From Alteromonas sp. KUL49 (GTDB lineage: Bacteria > Pseudomonadota > Gammaproteobacteria > Enterobacterales > Alteromonadaceae): a DNA stretch of 64,000 nucleotides. A program made the translations under genes and the position numbers. The stretch lies in contig NZ_BJKL01000007.1 of assembly GCF_006538345.1 (NCBI RefSeq), forward strand, positions 233,485 to 297,484. The letters run 5' to 3'. The notes beneath the pieces are model-generated. The model was given only the letters and a program-made list of their open reading frames with translations. It was not told the DNA's origin and searched no databases. The stretch's first letter is position 1, and each line of letters opens with the position of its first letter. This document shows, in pieces, positions 28,947-39,473 of the stretch.

Positions 28947-29902
28947 GGTTTTAAAAACAGACTTTTCTTTGATAAAAGATAACGCAAGCTCTGCAAGTCA
29001 TCTTGCCACGCCCAGCGCTGTGCCAATACGATCAATTTTTTGTGCAAACTCAATAATGCAGGGCACTGCAATACGGGCAAATACAAGGACACGCTTTGTA
29101 GGAGCAGACGCACGCTTTTGGCAATCTCTCCGAGTGCTTTAACTTTTTGCCCAGAAATATAGGCGTGCTCGTGATATTGCCAGTGTTTCAATGCAGCGTT
29201 CACCGCAAGTACAAATGCCTCTTCTGTGGAGGTTGATTCCTCCAGAGACAAGAACGCAGGCAAGGATTTGCTCTTGCCATTAAAGCCATGCAACAACTCA
29301 TACCCTTGCGCAGCCTTTGACACGTCACTCAGCCGGACGTCCATTACCTGATTAATTATATTTGCAAGCGCTATCAGGTGGGTCACTTCGCCAGAGACAA
29401 GCTCCAATTCAATTTCATTGATGTACGACGACGCCTTTTCAGTAGCCGCCTCGCCACAATCAATCACTACCTCGACTTTACTGCCCTGATGTTCTACCAA
29501 ATATTCATAGCGAATGAAGTGAGTTGAAAACTGCTTTTCCAGACGCGACTGCTTTGCTTCCACAGGAAAGCTATCAGGCCATACACTAGCGTCAAATAAA
29601 GATAAATCTGGAAGTGGATGAGAAAGCGAAACATTGTGCTCTGCACGTTCATGCAAACCACCGCTGACTTTACCTTTAGTTTTTAGCGTTTGCTCGTATT
29701 GGCCATTATTACCGCGTACACGAAAGCCCATCTTGTGCTTTTGAAACTCTTGCGAGGGCGTATCGTAGTAATCGTTTTCTAGTCTCATCTCTCGCTGAGA
29801 AATGAGTAAAACCTTTTTTGCTTCAAACAAGGGAAGCACTTTTGCAACGAATGTAGCGTGCGCCTCGTGACGAGTCACAAACTTTAATTCTATTTCAGAC
29901 AT
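28943..29902 (-). CDS. ygiF: CYTH-domain inorganic triphosphatase, N-terminal part of a YgiF-like protein
   Basis: 319 residues. The N-terminal CYTH (triphosphate tunnel metalloenzyme) domain begins with the signature SEIELKF and has DYYDTPSQEFQKHKMGFRVR, QTLKTKG and VVIDCGEA plus EIELELVSG, the acidic and basic tunnel residues of inorganic triphosphatases. Residues beyond about 220 are the first half of a CHAD domain. In E. coli YgiF (433 residues) both domains are one chain; here the frame ends at TGA 28943-28945 mid-CHAD. ATG 29902 was preferred to TTG 29908. Divergent ygiM next door matches the E. coli order. Confidence 0.8.
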   Translation of the reverse strand: MSEIELKFVTRHEAHATFVAKVLPLFEAKKVLLISQREMRLENDYYDTPSQEFQKHKMGFRVRGNNGQYEQTLKTKGKVSGGLHERAEHNVSLSHPLPDLSLFDASVWPDSFPVEAKQSRLEKQFSTHFIRYEYLVEHQGSKVEVVIDCGEAATEKASSYINEIELELVSGEVTHLIALANIINQVMDVRLSDVSKAAQGYELLHGFNGKSKSLPAFLSLEESTSTEEAFVLAVNAALKHWQYHEHAYISGQKVKALGEIAKSVRLLLQSVSLYLPVLQCPALLSLHKKLIVLAQRWAWQDDLQSLRYLLSKKSLFLKP

Positions 29903-30068
29903 GAACAATGCAATTATGCAGAGAATAATGTTGCCACCATACCTTTGTATAATACGAGAAGCAATCTTGGGTGTATCGCCTATTTAAAATATGTGTATCC
30001 CACAATACTTGCCTTTGTGCGATGCAACCAATACCATCTCACCACACCGCTATTTTTTGAGATTCACC

Positions 30069-30665
30069 ATGATTCGCCAGTGTTTTTTTTCTGCTCTTCT
30101 ATTGTCATCATTCTATTCTCATGGCTTTCAAGAGAGCACAACTGAACAGCCAAGTCAGTATGTCAGAGAGGACCTCTTTGTATTCCTTCATGCGGGACCA
30201 GGAAGAAACTACCGCATATTAGGGTCAATTGATGCAGGTACAGCCATCACTGTAGGACCACGTGGCAGTGAGAGTGACTTCACCCAAGTGACAGATGACC
30301 AAGGCCGAGAAGGCTGGATTGAATCGCGATTTGTGAGTGACGAAGCACCAAGTACACTGCGCATACCTGCCCTAGAAAGCGCACTGGAAGCTAGCCAAAG
30401 CGATGCTGCAACGCTGGCGGCTGAAAACACCGAGCTACGTCAACGTGTTAACCAAGCGGAACAACAACTTGCTAGTGTTAACGAACAGCTACAGCTACAA
30501 AATAGCGAGGTCGCTTCGTTAACAGCATCATTAGACAAAGCCGATCAAGACGAGCAAATGCGTTGGTTTACCCGCGGGGGAATGGTGGCAGGCGCTGGCG
30601 TGCTATTGGGCATTCTATTAATGCTTATTCCTAAAAAGCGCCGCCGCAATAGCGAGTGGATGTAA
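30069..30665 (+). CDS. ygiM: YgiM-type SH3-domain membrane protein (TIGR04211)
   Basis: 198 residues. Signal peptide (IRQCFFSALLLSSFYSHGF), a bacterial SH3 domain (about 25-95, VREDLFVFLHAGPGRNYRILGSI ... GWIESRFV), a coiled coil (about 100-160), one C-terminal transmembrane helix (GGMVAGAGVLLGILLMLIP), and a basic tail. This is the TIGR04211 layout, anchored in the inner membrane with the SH3 domain in the periplasm. Function is unknown. The frame is open upstream to 29991; ATG 30069 gives the intact signal peptide. Confidence 0.88.
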   Translation: MIRQCFFSALLLSSFYSHGFQESTTEQPSQYVREDLFVFLHAGPGRNYRILGSIDAGTAITVGPRGSESDFTQVTDDQGREGWIESRFVSDEAPSTLRIPALESALEASQSDAATLAAENTELRQRVNQAEQQLASVNEQLQLQNSEVASLTASLDKADQDEQMRWFTRGGMVAGAGVLLGILLMLIPKKRRRNSEWM

Positions 30666-30686
30666 TAACTTAATGTAGCGAATATG

Positions 30687-30713
30687 GCTGCGTTGGCGTA
30701 TTGCCAACGCAGC
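30687..30713. terminator. Hairpin between convergent ygiM and putA
   Basis: A perfect 11 bp stem (GCTGCGTTGGC / GCCAACGCAGC) with a 5-base loop lies between the two convergent stops. T-runs are weak on both sides, so it may act as a transcript-end stabiliser or a weak bidirectional terminator. Confidence 0.6.
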
Positions 30714-30724
30714 TCCAATATTAC

Positions 30725-33700
30725 CTACTCGTCATCTTCTACTAGCGTCATTAACGAGGTGTTACCACCTGATGCGGTAGTGTCGATACTAATGGTTTTT
30801 TCGGTAATTACCCGTTTGAGCAAGTTGTCATTATACTCCGCAGTAATCACAGGTAGGATTGCACCATCTCGCTGAGCAAGCGCATTCGACATAAAGGCGC
30901 GGCGCTTAGCATTAGAATCTACCACCACACCGGCTAGCGCAGGTGATGCTAACAACGCTTCGGTGTGAGCCAACTTAGCGACTTGAAGCACCCCCTTAGG
31001 TGCTCCTGTTGCCAAGAACTTAGACTGAAAAGCCAACGCTTCTTCATAGAACAAATCAGACACAACAGTCACTACCGTATTACCCGTTGATAACGCTGTA
31101 ACCAAAGACAACACCCAATATTCAAAGGTCACGTGCTTGTCGCCGTAACACATCAAGGTACCTCTTGGTTCGTAATGTAGCTGATTGGACTCACCGGTCG
31201 GCCCCGGCAATTCGACGGGTTTCGACAAGTGACGCTCTACATTCATCAATTGTTGTCGTGCGGTTTCAAGGGTGCGATTTAAATCATCGGCTAAGTCTTC
31301 CACAATATCCACGTGAGCAATTTTTGCGAGAAGCTGACGCACCATAGACACACGTTCAATCAATGGCATGTGACGCCACTGTGATTCAACACTCGCAGCA
31401 GCAGTCATAATTTGCTGCGCTTGTTCAGCGTGACGCTGATCACTGCGCAGTACTTCATTCATCGCTGCGATATCAGTACTGCACTCTTCTTCTGGTGTGG
31501 CGACTTCTATCATTAAGCGTGGCAAGTAGTTAGGCCCACCTGCTTTCGGGCCTGTACCAGACAGTCCACGACCACCGAAGGGTTGAACACCAACAATTGC
31601 ACCTATCATGTTGCGATTGATGTAGATATTACCTGCTCGACTTTTCGCAGCGAGTTCATTCGCTCTTGCTTCAATACGAGAGTGAATCCCCATGGTTAAA
31701 CCAAAACCTGTACTATTGATTTGCTCCAACACCTTGTCGATATCGCTGCCTTTAAATCGTACAAGGTGAACCACAGGTCCAAAAACTTCTTTTTTCAGTA
31801 CTGATATGTCTTTGATTTCATACAAGGACGGTGGGAAATAGGTCCCTTTGTCTGCCTTCTCATGCACAGCAATTTGATACAGTAATTTACCGTTGTCCTT
31901 CATATACGCTTGATGCTCGGTCAAGCTCGTAAGCGCTTTAGTGTCAATCACAGGACCAACATCTGTGCTCAAGTATGCGGGGTCGCCGACTTCAAGTTCT
32001 TTCATTGCCCCCACAAGCATTTGCGCCAACTGATCGGCAATTTCTTCTTGGACAAAAAGCACACGCAAAGCAGAACAACGCTGCCCAGCACTTTGGAAAC
32101 CTGAGTGAACCACATCGTCTACCACTTGCTCGGGTAATGCAGTAGAGTCGACGATCATACAGTTTTGCCCGCCAGTTTCAGCAATCAACGGCACCTGTTC
32201 ATTAGTGCGGTTCGCGAGTAATCGAGACAATAAAGTCCCTGTTTGTGTAGACCCAGTGAACATTACCGCTTTTACGCGATGATCTGGAATCAGCACATCA
32301 CCCACTGGCTTTCCAGGAGAGATGACCAGTTTAAGTGCAGAGACAGGTAAACCCACCGCATACATCATGTCTACAGCGCGAATGGCAATTAGACTCGTTT
32401 GCTCTGCGGGCTTGGCAATCACAGTGTTACCCGTTGCAAGTGCTGCCACCACTTGGCCTAAAAATATGGCTAGGGGGAAGTTCCATGGGCTTATACAAAG
32501 CACCACTCCACGGGCGCGCAGACGCTCATCCTTTACTAATTCTTGTGCTTGGGCTGCGTAGTAACGACAAAAATCAACCGCTTCACGGACTTCGTCAATA
32601 CTGTCTTGTGGCACCTTACCCGCCTCTCGCACACACAGTGCTATGAGTTCAGGCATATTGCGCTCTAGCGCATCCGCGGTGCGATTGAGGATGTCAGCCC
32701 GCTCACTTACAGGCGTTTGAGACCAGGAAGCAAACCCTTGATCCACAGTATCTAACGCAGCCAGCATTGATGCATCGTCGTCATACACGTGGTAGCCAAC
32801 AATATCGCTGTGATCACTTGGGTTTAACACAGCAACGCCATTCTCAGGAATGTCAGAAGCCTGAATAGAGAGGGCCTCTTTCCATCGCTCTAATTCAGGG
32901 CGAAGCGTATGCAGTGCATTGATATCGGTAAGGTCTAAGCCCTTTGAATTGGCACGCTGCTCACCAAACATATCTTTGGGTTTAATGATTTGCTTATTGT
33001 AACGCGTCTTTAACCGCTGGGTTTTCTCAACCGGATCTTCAAGCAACAACTCGACGGGCTTTTCATCATCAACAATGGCGTTAACAAACGATGAGTTCGC
33101 CCCATTTTCTAGAAGACGTCGCACCAAATAGGCCAACAAATCCTCGTGTTCACCCACGGGAGCATAGACCCGACACTGAACTTTTTCTTGGGTAACTACT
33201 TGGTCGTAAAGACTGTCTCCCATGCCGTGTAAACACTGGAATTCAAAGCCTGTTTTGTTATCACCCGCCAGCTCTAAAATAACCGATGCGGTATATGCAT
33301 TATGGGTAGCAAATTGAGGATAGATAGTATCTCGATACGCTAACAAGCGATTAGCACAGGCGTGGTAAGACACGTCAGTAGACGACTTTCGCGTGAATAC
33401 TGGAAACTCATCAAGACCCGCCTGCTGAGTTAGCTTGATTTCAGTATCCCAGTACGCGCCTTTCACCAAACGAATCATCAGTGGACGACCTACCTGAACC
33501 GTAAGCTCGCGTAGATATTCAATAACGTGAATAGCGCGCTTTTGATACGCCTGTACCGCAAGGCCAAAGCCCGTCCATCCTGACAGTTCGTCATCGCGAA
33601 ATACCGACTCGATAATATCTAGTGAAAGGTCGAGACGGTCTGCTTCTTCAGCATCTACCGTTAACCCGATATCATATGCTTTCGCCATTAAACACAAAGC

Positions 33701-34525
33701 TTTTAGCTTAGGTGGGATTTCAGCGAGCACACGCTCTCTGTGAGACAACTCAAAGCGCGGATGAATGGCCGACAACTTCACTGAAATACCCGGCGCACGA
33801 ATAGGACCTTTGCCTTTTGCCGCTTCGCCAATCACTTCAATGGCCTTGACATAAGCGGCGTAATAGCGGTCTGCATCCGACATAGTGCGGGCACCTTCGC
33901 CCAGCATGTCGTAAGAATAAACGTAACCCTTACTCTCTTTATCTTTGGCTCGCTCTACCGCCGCATCAATGGTTTCGCCCATCACGAATTGGCGCCCCAT
34001 CACGCGCATAGCAATATTCATTGCCTTACGAATAACTGGCTCACCCAAGCGACCTACGGTTTTCTTCAATAATCCGAATTGGTCTTTCTTACGCTTATCT
34101 GCATAGTTCACCATATTGCCAGTGAACAATAATCCCCATGCGGACGCATTAACAAACAAGGAGTCAGAATTGCCTAGATGTGGTGTCCACTGACCTTTTG
34201 AAAGCTTGTCGCGAATAAGTTCGTCTTGCGTATCGCTGTCAGGCACACGAAGCAAAGCCTCGGCTAAACACATCAGAACAATACCTTCAGCGGTTGAAAG
34301 AGAAAACTCATTCAATAGTGCGTCTACCCCCCCATGTCCTTCTTGGGCTTGTCGAATGTTAAGCACCATAGTTCTTGCACGATCCCAAGCACGACTTCGA
34401 GCACTAGGGTCAACTTCGGCAATGGGAAGTATTTGATCGACAGCGTCAGATTCACTCAATCGGTAGTGATCGCGTATACGCTGGCGTAGGGGTGATAAGG
34501 TATGAAAATCGTCGTTAATGAGCAT
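30725..34525 (-). CDS. putA: Bifunctional proline dehydrogenase / L-glutamate gamma-semialdehyde dehydrogenase PutA
   Basis: 1266-residue enzyme oxidising proline to glutamate. The FAD-dependent proline dehydrogenase barrel spans about 170-470 (RLVKGAYWDTEIK, YPQFATHNAYT), and the aldehyde dehydrogenase about 550-1030 (SPWNFPLAIFLGQ, Glu in AETGGQN, catalytic Cys near 815 in SAGQRCSALRVLF). A C-terminal domain of over 200 residues follows. The N-terminal ribbon-helix-helix repressor domain of E. coli PutA (1320 residues) is absent, so this is a non-autoregulating type. ATG 34525 has AAAGGG upstream; the frame extends 11 codons further. Confidence 0.95.
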   Translation of the reverse strand: MLINDDFHTLSPLRQRIRDHYRLSESDAVDQILPIAEVDPSARSRAWDRARTMVLNIRQAQEGHGGVDALLNEFSLSTAEGIVLMCLAEALLRVPDSDTQDELIRDKLSKGQWTPHLGNSDSLFVNASAWGLLFTGNMVNYADKRKKDQFGLLKKTVGRLGEPVIRKAMNIAMRVMGRQFVMGETIDAAVERAKDKESKGYVYSYDMLGEGARTMSDADRYYAAYVKAIEVIGEAAKGKGPIRAPGISVKLSAIHPRFELSHRERVLAEIPPKLKALCLMAKAYDIGLTVDAEEADRLDLSLDIIESVFRDDELSGWTGFGLAVQAYQKRAIHVIEYLRELTVQVGRPLMIRLVKGAYWDTEIKLTQQAGLDEFPVFTRKSSTDVSYHACANRLLAYRDTIYPQFATHNAYTASVILELAGDNKTGFEFQCLHGMGDSLYDQVVTQEKVQCRVYAPVGEHEDLLAYLVRRLLENGANSSFVNAIVDDEKPVELLLEDPVEKTQRLKTRYNKQIIKPKDMFGEQRANSKGLDLTDINALHTLRPELERWKEALSIQASDIPENGVAVLNPSDHSDIVGYHVYDDDASMLAALDTVDQGFASWSQTPVSERADILNRTADALERNMPELIALCVREAGKVPQDSIDEVREAVDFCRYYAAQAQELVKDERLRARGVVLCISPWNFPLAIFLGQVVAALATGNTVIAKPAEQTSLIAIRAVDMMYAVGLPVSALKLVISPGKPVGDVLIPDHRVKAVMFTGSTQTGTLLSRLLANRTNEQVPLIAETGGQNCMIVDSTALPEQVVDDVVHSGFQSAGQRCSALRVLFVQEEIADQLAQMLVGAMKELEVGDPAYLSTDVGPVIDTKALTSLTEHQAYMKDNGKLLYQIAVHEKADKGTYFPPSLYEIKDISVLKKEVFGPVVHLVRFKGSDIDKVLEQINSTGFGLTMGIHSRIEARANELAAKSRAGNIYINRNMIGAIVGVQPFGGRGLSGTGPKAGGPNYLPRLMIEVATPEEECSTDIAAMNEVLRSDQRHAEQAQQIMTAAASVESQWRHMPLIERVSMVRQLLAKIAHVDIVEDLADDLNRTLETARQQLMNVERHLSKPVELPGPTGESNQLHYEPRGTLMCYGDKHVTFEYWVLSLVTALSTGNTVVTVVSDLFYEEALAFQSKFLATGAPKGVLQVAKLAHTEALLASPALAGVVVDSNAKRRAFMSNALAQRDGAILPVITAEYNDNLLKRVITEKTISIDTTASGGNTSLMTLVEDDE

Positions 34526-34897
34526 GGCAACCCTTTCGTAGAAATAGCTGAAAACCAAACCAACTCTAAAACAGATACGAGCTATTTTTACTCACACTGC
34601 TTAGGCCTTTGAGCAGATGTATTTCGCCTGCTTCTTATTGTGTAAATCCTTCATTAACTGAGCGAATAAACGCGAGCTCAATTCGCGCGGATACTAGCAC
34701 AAATATGTGTTTCGCCAAGAGTACAAAGATCAACTTTTTTATTTATCTGCCAATATTTCTTTTCACCTGATTTACACCTTATCGGAACGACAAATTTTGC
34801 TTTTAAATTGCACGATATAAGTTAAGTGCAAGGTTAAAAAAACGTCTACACTTTCACCATTAATGTATTAACAAATTTATAACAAGGTGTGTTCAGT
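34526..34897. promoter_or_regulatory. Divergent intergenic region putA / chemoreceptor
   Basis: 372 bp, AT-rich, without a gene. It holds a dyad CACA-AATA-TGTG at 34698-34709 that could be an operator, and several A/T tracts nearer the chemoreceptor start. No clear sigma-28 flagellar promoter was seen for the chemoreceptor. Confidence 0.4.
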
Positions 34898-36520
34898 ATG
34901 GTACTTCGACAATTTAGCCTGATTCAGCGCCTGTGCATCATCATTGCCCTCACCGCTCTCATACTCATAGTGCTATCAGGCATTGTGCTCAACCGACATT
35001 TTGATGCTCTGAAAGCTAAGTCGTATGAGGAAAATCAACACCTTGTAGAAGTTGTCCACACCATGCTGATGTTTTATGCCAACCGCACAGATATTGACGA
35101 AGCAACAGCTAAACAACAAGCATTAGAAGCGGTGAAAACACTGAGATACGACGGCAGTAACTACTTTTGGTTGCAAGACGATACCCCCACTATGATCATG
35201 CACCCCATTAAACCTTCTCTTGATGGACAAGATTTGCGTACGTTTAAAGACGACAATGGCAAAGCCTTTTTTGTGGAAATGGCACGTCTGGTAAGAGCAA
35301 AAGGTGACGGCTTTGTGGATTATGTGTGGCCGCTACCCGGGCAAACTACACCCGAGGATAAGATATCCTATGTAAAGCGCTTCGATGATTGGGGGTGGAC
35401 CATCGGTTCAGGTATTTATCTTACCTCGCTAGAAGAAGAGTACGCTCACATGCGCTACCTAGTGATTGGATTTTGCCTAGTCAGTATTATTCTGGTGGTA
35501 ATTTTGATCACATTCATTGGCGGCAGTATTGTTCGCCCCATTCAAGAAATTGCCGAACGCATGCGAGACATTGCCAAAGGTGAAGGTGACCTCACACGTA
35601 CCTTGCCAGTCAACGGCCAAGATGAAGTAACTCGCCTAGCCAGATACTTCAACGAATTTACTGACAAGATTCGTCAATCCTTACTCAGTATTAGAGAGAA
35701 CATCTCCGAATTAACTATTCAGGCTGAATCTGTTGATAACGAGAGTAAAAACAGTAACCACCATGCGCAAAACCAACATGAGAATATGCTTCAAGTTGCG
35801 GAAGCGATGGATCAGATGACATCGCAAATTCAGGAAGTCAGTGTCAACGCAGATACCGCCGAGAAAAGCACGTCTACCGCGAGAGAAAAGGTACAAGACG
35901 GCGCTAACGTCGTTGAAAACACCGTGGAGGATATTCGTTCACTGACCAACAATATCGAAAGTGTCAGTGAAGTAGTTACCGAACTGGCGCGACACACAGA
36001 TAGTATTGGCGCGGTACTCGATGTGATCCGTGGTATTGCCGATCAAACCAATCTTTTGGCACTGAATGCTGCTATTGAAGCAGCTCGTGCTGGTGAACAA
36101 GGCCGAGGTTTCGCCGTTGTAGCTGATGAGGTACGCACCCTTGCTAGTCGAACTGGGCAAAGTACGGATGAAATCCAAGCTATGATTGAAACATTGCAAA
36201 GTAATGCCAAAGCTGCGGTAAACGCCGTCAAAGTCAGCCAGCAAGCCTCAAATGTCACGGTTGAGAAGGCAATATCTGCCAACGAAAACCTCAAAGCAGC
36301 GGACGGTATCATGACAGACATATCAAGTATGAGCAGTCAAATCGCCAGAGCCACCGAGCAACAAGCAGAAGCGGCGAATGAGGCCAACTCTCGAATAACT
36401 GCCCTATCCGGCGCGGCGGATGAAAGTTCGAAAACTGCAGACACCCTTGCCGATGCTAGTGAATCACTAAAAACCAGTTGCATAGCGATTAGAGAGGTTG
36501 CGAATCGATTTAAGCTTTGA
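34898..36520 (+). CDS. Methyl-accepting chemotaxis protein with single Cache sensor
   Basis: 540-residue transmembrane chemoreceptor. TM1 (about 8-30), a periplasmic single Cache (sCache_2-like) domain (about 35-185, with [20 protein letters not shown] and [13 protein letters not shown]), TM2 (about 188-212), HAMP (about 213-265) and a long signalling coiled coil. The conserved hairpin tip is near residue 380 ([35 protein letters not shown]). Ligands of this sensor type are often small carboxylates; the ligand here is unknown. ATG 34898 lies 10 bases after AAGG; a GTG at 34889 is too close to it. Confidence 0.93.
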   Translation: MVLRQFSLIQRLCIIIALTALILIVLSGIVLNRHFDALKAKSYEENQHLVEVVHTMLMFYANRTDIDEATAKQQALEAVKTLRYDGSNYFWLQDDTPTMIMHPIKPSLDGQDLRTFKDDNGKAFFVEMARLVRAKGDGFVDYVWPLPGQTTPEDKISYVKRFDDWGWTIGSGIYLTSLEEEYAHMRYLVIGFCLVSIILVVILITFIGGSIVRPIQEIAERMRDIAKGEGDLTRTLPVNGQDEVTRLARYFNEFTDKIRQSLLSIRENISELTIQAESVDNESKNSNHHAQNQHENMLQVAEAMDQMTSQIQEVSVNADTAEKSTSTAREKVQDGANVVENTVEDIRSLTNNIESVSEVVTELARHTDSIGAVLDVIRGIADQTNLLALNAAIEAARAGEQGRGFAVVADEVRTLASRTGQSTDEIQAMIETLQSNAKAAVNAVKVSQQASNVTVEKAISANENLKAADGIMTDISSMSSQIARATEQQAEAANEANSRITALSGAADESSKTADTLADASESLKTSCIAIREVANRFKL

Positions 36521-36627
36521 TGCTGCTCTCAAGTGAGGTAAACAGGCGCTAGTACAAAGTGATGATGTACATTACACTTAAGATTCCTTTTTCGAACGTG
36601 ATATCGCAGCTACACAAGGAATAAACT

Positions 36628-38340
36628 ATGAGTGAGCGCAGTAAAGGGCTAAACCTAAAGTATCTTATTTTGGGCGTACTTGGTCTGTTGGTGATAACTT
36701 ACGTGTTTTTCGCCAATACCATCATCAAATTAGTACTCGAAAGCAAGTTGGGCGAATCGTATGGCGCTGAGGTCAACATAGGTTCAGTAGACCATTCGCT
36801 TTACCCTACCACTGTCAGTATTACCGACATCGAGCTAACCAATCCTCATAAACCAATGCGAAACCAAGTAGTAGTTGGTGAGGCCAATGCAGATGTAGAG
36901 TTAGTTTCGTTGCTGTCTGAACCTATTATTGTCAATAACCTATCTGTGCTTGACGTAGCTTTTGACCAAGCGCGAGAGCATGAGGGTGAGGTATACCGTG
37001 TTCCCAGCCCACCACTGACGTTTGCCGATGTTAAACAACAAGCGACCGACGCTATTCCCACAGTTGATGAACTGATAGAGCGTAGCCCGCTACAAACATT
37101 AACCGCCGTTGAACAGGCAAAAGCAACCTATGAGGAATATTCCACCAGCCTTGAAGCCAGTTACAAGGCGCTACCTACCCAAGAGCGAATAGAAGAATAC
37201 AAGGCTCAGATAGAAGCGTTAAAATCAGTGAATATGCGAGATCCGCAAGCGTTACTCAACGCGACGAATACGCTAAAGGAACTGAAGACGGCGATTAGTG
37301 CTGACAAAGATATCATTGCGTCTTTCACCCAAAACACTCAAGAAGCACAGCAGGTTATCAGACAGCACTTAAGTGCAATTAATGAAGCACGACAACAAGA
37401 CTACACCTTACTTCAAGGTGCACTTATGGGCGACCAAGCCATGCTTTCGCAAGTCACCTATATGGTGTTTGGTGACAAAGCTGCCGAATATACTCAGTAT
37501 CTGACGTCTGCACTGCAAATTGTTATGCCACTGGTCGAGGGTAACAATGAACCTCAAGCTGAAACAGCACCTGCCCCCGCAGTACTGGTTAAACAAGCGG
37601 ACGTTTCTATGCAATGGCAAGAGGAGCGTATCACCAGTAGTTGGCAAAACATTACCAATGCCCATGCGGTTACTGGAAAACCCACAACGTTCACCATTGA
37701 TGCCGCAGGAAACCTACTCAAGCAGTTTTCATCGAACGGTCAGTTTTGGATGGACGAGAACGGCATAGACGCTGAGCAAGTTTGGTCATTGGCTGGATTA
37801 GCGATGGAAAATGTTTCTCTGAGCGAAAGCGAGTCGCTTAATGCGCTGTTAAAGTCTGCGCTGGTAGAGACAGTCGGGTCAATTAACATTGTGGACAATA
37901 CAGTGTCTGGCGGCGGTAACATCGACCTGTCTAAATTAGTGATGGAAGCTACTGGGGAGAGTGATATCACCAGTGCTGTTGCAGGTGCCTTGCAAGCATT
38001 ACAACAACTGTCCATGGATATGACGTTAAACGGTACAGTGGACCAACCTGGATTTTCAATTTCTTCTGACTTAGATGGACAACTGGCCCAGCTTGCTATG
38101 TCTGCACTCAGTGCATCGCAACAAGATAAAATAGACGAACTGAAGGCTAAAATTAATGCGGTTGGAGCAGATGAATTCAATGCGCTAAACGGACAGCTCG
38201 GCGACATCACCTCCATGCTTAACGGCGCTAATGCTGACAATAATGCGTTGCAATCACTGCTGGAAACGCAATTGGGCGGGCTTATTAATGAAGGCTCTAT
38301 TTTTGATGCATTAAAAAGGGGCTTAGGACAGGAAGAGTAA
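36628..38340 (+). CDS. AsmA-like membrane-anchored protein (TIGR03545-like)
   Basis: 570 residues. One N-terminal transmembrane helix (YLILGVLGLLVITYVFFANTII) precedes an AsmA/TIGR03545-type start (LESKLGESYGAEVNIGSVDHSLYPTTVSITDIELTNP). The middle (about 140-300) is a long alpha-helical region rich in Glu, Gln and Ala, and the C-terminal half returns to an AsmA-like beta pattern (MDMTLNGTVDQPGFSISSDLDGQLA). It is probably periplasmic and anchored in the inner membrane. AsmA-like proteins are linked to lipid transport and outer-membrane biogenesis, but nothing here proves that role. Confidence 0.6.
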   Translation: MSERSKGLNLKYLILGVLGLLVITYVFFANTIIKLVLESKLGESYGAEVNIGSVDHSLYPTTVSITDIELTNPHKPMRNQVVVGEANADVELVSLLSEPIIVNNLSVLDVAFDQAREHEGEVYRVPSPPLTFADVKQQATDAIPTVDELIERSPLQTLTAVEQAKATYEEYSTSLEASYKALPTQERIEEYKAQIEALKSVNMRDPQALLNATNTLKELKTAISADKDIIASFTQNTQEAQQVIRQHLSAINEARQQDYTLLQGALMGDQAMLSQVTYMVFGDKAAEYTQYLTSALQIVMPLVEGNNEPQAETAPAPAVLVKQADVSMQWQEERITSSWQNITNAHAVTGKPTTFTIDAAGNLLKQFSSNGQFWMDENGIDAEQVWSLAGLAMENVSLSESESLNALLKSALVETVGSINIVDNTVSGGGNIDLSKLVMEATGESDITSAVAGALQALQQLSMDMTLNGTVDQPGFSISSDLDGQLAQLAMSALSASQQDKIDELKAKINAVGADEFNALNGQLGDITSMLNGANADNNALQSLLETQLGGLINEGSIFDALKRGLGQEE

Positions 38341-38357
38341 TGTCTCTTTGCTTCCCC

Positions 38358-38391
38358 CACCGCATAGCGGCATAATAGCCGCCATGCGGTG
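38358..38391 (+). other. Long GC-rich hairpin between the TIGR03545-like gene and ftsB
   Basis: A 14 bp stem with one mismatch (CACCGCATAGCGGC / GCCGCCATGCGGTG) and a 6-base loop. A second small repeat (AAACCC-AGT-GGGTTT) and four T residues follow at 38392-38406, so the pair may form a terminator ahead of the ftsB operon. Confidence 0.5.
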
Positions 38392-38442
38392 AAACCCAGT
38401 GGGTTTTACATTACCGTTAGTTTTCCAAATTTAGGTGATACT

Positions 38443-38733
38443 GTGTTACGTGATAATTGGCTCCCCATCTTATTACTGACCCTGCTAGGGCTTCTGCAGT
38501 ATCGCTTGTGGTTTGGTAAAAACAGTATTCCTGATTACGCAGCACTTCAAGATCAAGTGGCCGAGCAAGCTCAGCAAAATGCTAATTTGGTGCAACGCAA
38601 CGCGCTACTCAAAGCCGATATCAACGACCTAAAAATTGGTTTGGAAGCCATTGAAGAGCGTGCTCGCAATGAACTGGGTCTGATCAAACAAGGCGAGACT
38701 TTTTACCGAATATTGCCAACAGAAACGAATTAA
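38443..38733 (+). CDS. ftsB: Cell division protein FtsB
   Basis: 96-residue inner-membrane divisome protein of the FtsQLB complex. One N-terminal TM helix ([20 protein letters not shown]), then a coiled coil ending in the FtsB signature [21 protein letters not shown]. The frame is open to 38389, but homologues begin about ten residues before LQYxLWFGKN; GTG 38443 with TTAGGTGA upstream fits. First gene of ftsB-ispD-ispF-truD-pcm-yqaA-nlpD. Confidence 0.93.
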   Translation: MLRDNWLPILLLTLLGLLQYRLWFGKNSIPDYAALQDQVAEQAQQNANLVQRNALLKADINDLKIGLEAIEERARNELGLIKQGETFYRILPTETN

Positions 38734-38735
38734 AC

Positions 38736-39473
38736 ATGAAAGTAGCACCCGCCGTGGTTGCGGTTATCCCAGCCGCTGGTATTGGCAGTCGAATGCAAGC
38801 TGACATACCGAAACAATACCTCACGTTACACAACAAAACGATACTCGAACATACGGTTGACCATATACTTGCTCATCCAGCCATTCAGCACGTTATACTG
38901 GCCCTTAATCCCGACGACGACATGTTTCCAACGCTAGCACTCGCGAGCAACCCCAATGTCACCGTAGTGACAGGTGGTAATGAGCGCGCAGACTCAGTAT
39001 TAAACGCACTGCGTGAAGCTCATGGATTTGAATGGGCACTAGTACATGATGCTGCACGTCCCTGTGTTCAACACCAAGATATCACCAAGCTCTTGTCAGT
39101 TATCGACAATGAGAAGGTTTCCGGGGGTATATTAGCCACGCCGGTACGAGACACGATGAAACGTGCAAATCCGCCGTCATCAATCAATAAAGTGTCTACC
39201 ACCAGTACAGTCTCGCATACAGAAAGTAGAGAAAATCTCTGGCACGCACTCACCCCCCAGCTATTTCCGGTAAAACTACTCACTGAAGCACTAGAGAGAA
39301 GTCTCGCAGAGGGCGTTGCCATTACGGATGAAGCGTCAGCCATAGAGTGGGCCAAAGGAAAGGTTACACTGATTGACAGTGATCCCATCAATATCAAAAT
39401 TACTCACCCAGCGGATCTTCCGCTTGCTGGGTTTTACTTACAACAAAGAAATAAGGCGAGTTCATGCGAATAG
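38736..39473 (+). CDS. ispD: 2-C-methyl-D-erythritol 4-phosphate cytidylyltransferase
   Basis: 245 residues. Third step of the MEP isoprenoid pathway: CTP plus MEP gives CDP-ME. The nucleotide-binding motif [18 protein letters not shown] is at the N-terminus; VHDAARPCV and TDEASAIEW also match IspD. It begins 2 bp after ftsB and overlaps ispF by 10 bp, so expression is coupled to both. Confidence 0.96.
   Translation: MKVAPAVVAVIPAAGIGSRMQADIPKQYLTLHNKTILEHTVDHILAHPAIQHVILALNPDDDMFPTLALASNPNVTVVTGGNERADSVLNALREAHGFEWALVHDAARPCVQHQDITKLLSVIDNEKVSGGILATPVRDTMKRANPPSSINKVSTTSTVSHTESRENLWHALTPQLFPVKLLTEALERSLAEGVAITDEASAIEWAKGKVTLIDSDPINIKITHPADLPLAGFYLQQRNKASSCE

Noticed and set aside
37740..38360. 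206-codon minus-strand ORF opposite the AsmA-like gene
   Set aside because: Ser/Cys-rich shadow of a strongly supported plus-strand gene; no family match and no start signal.
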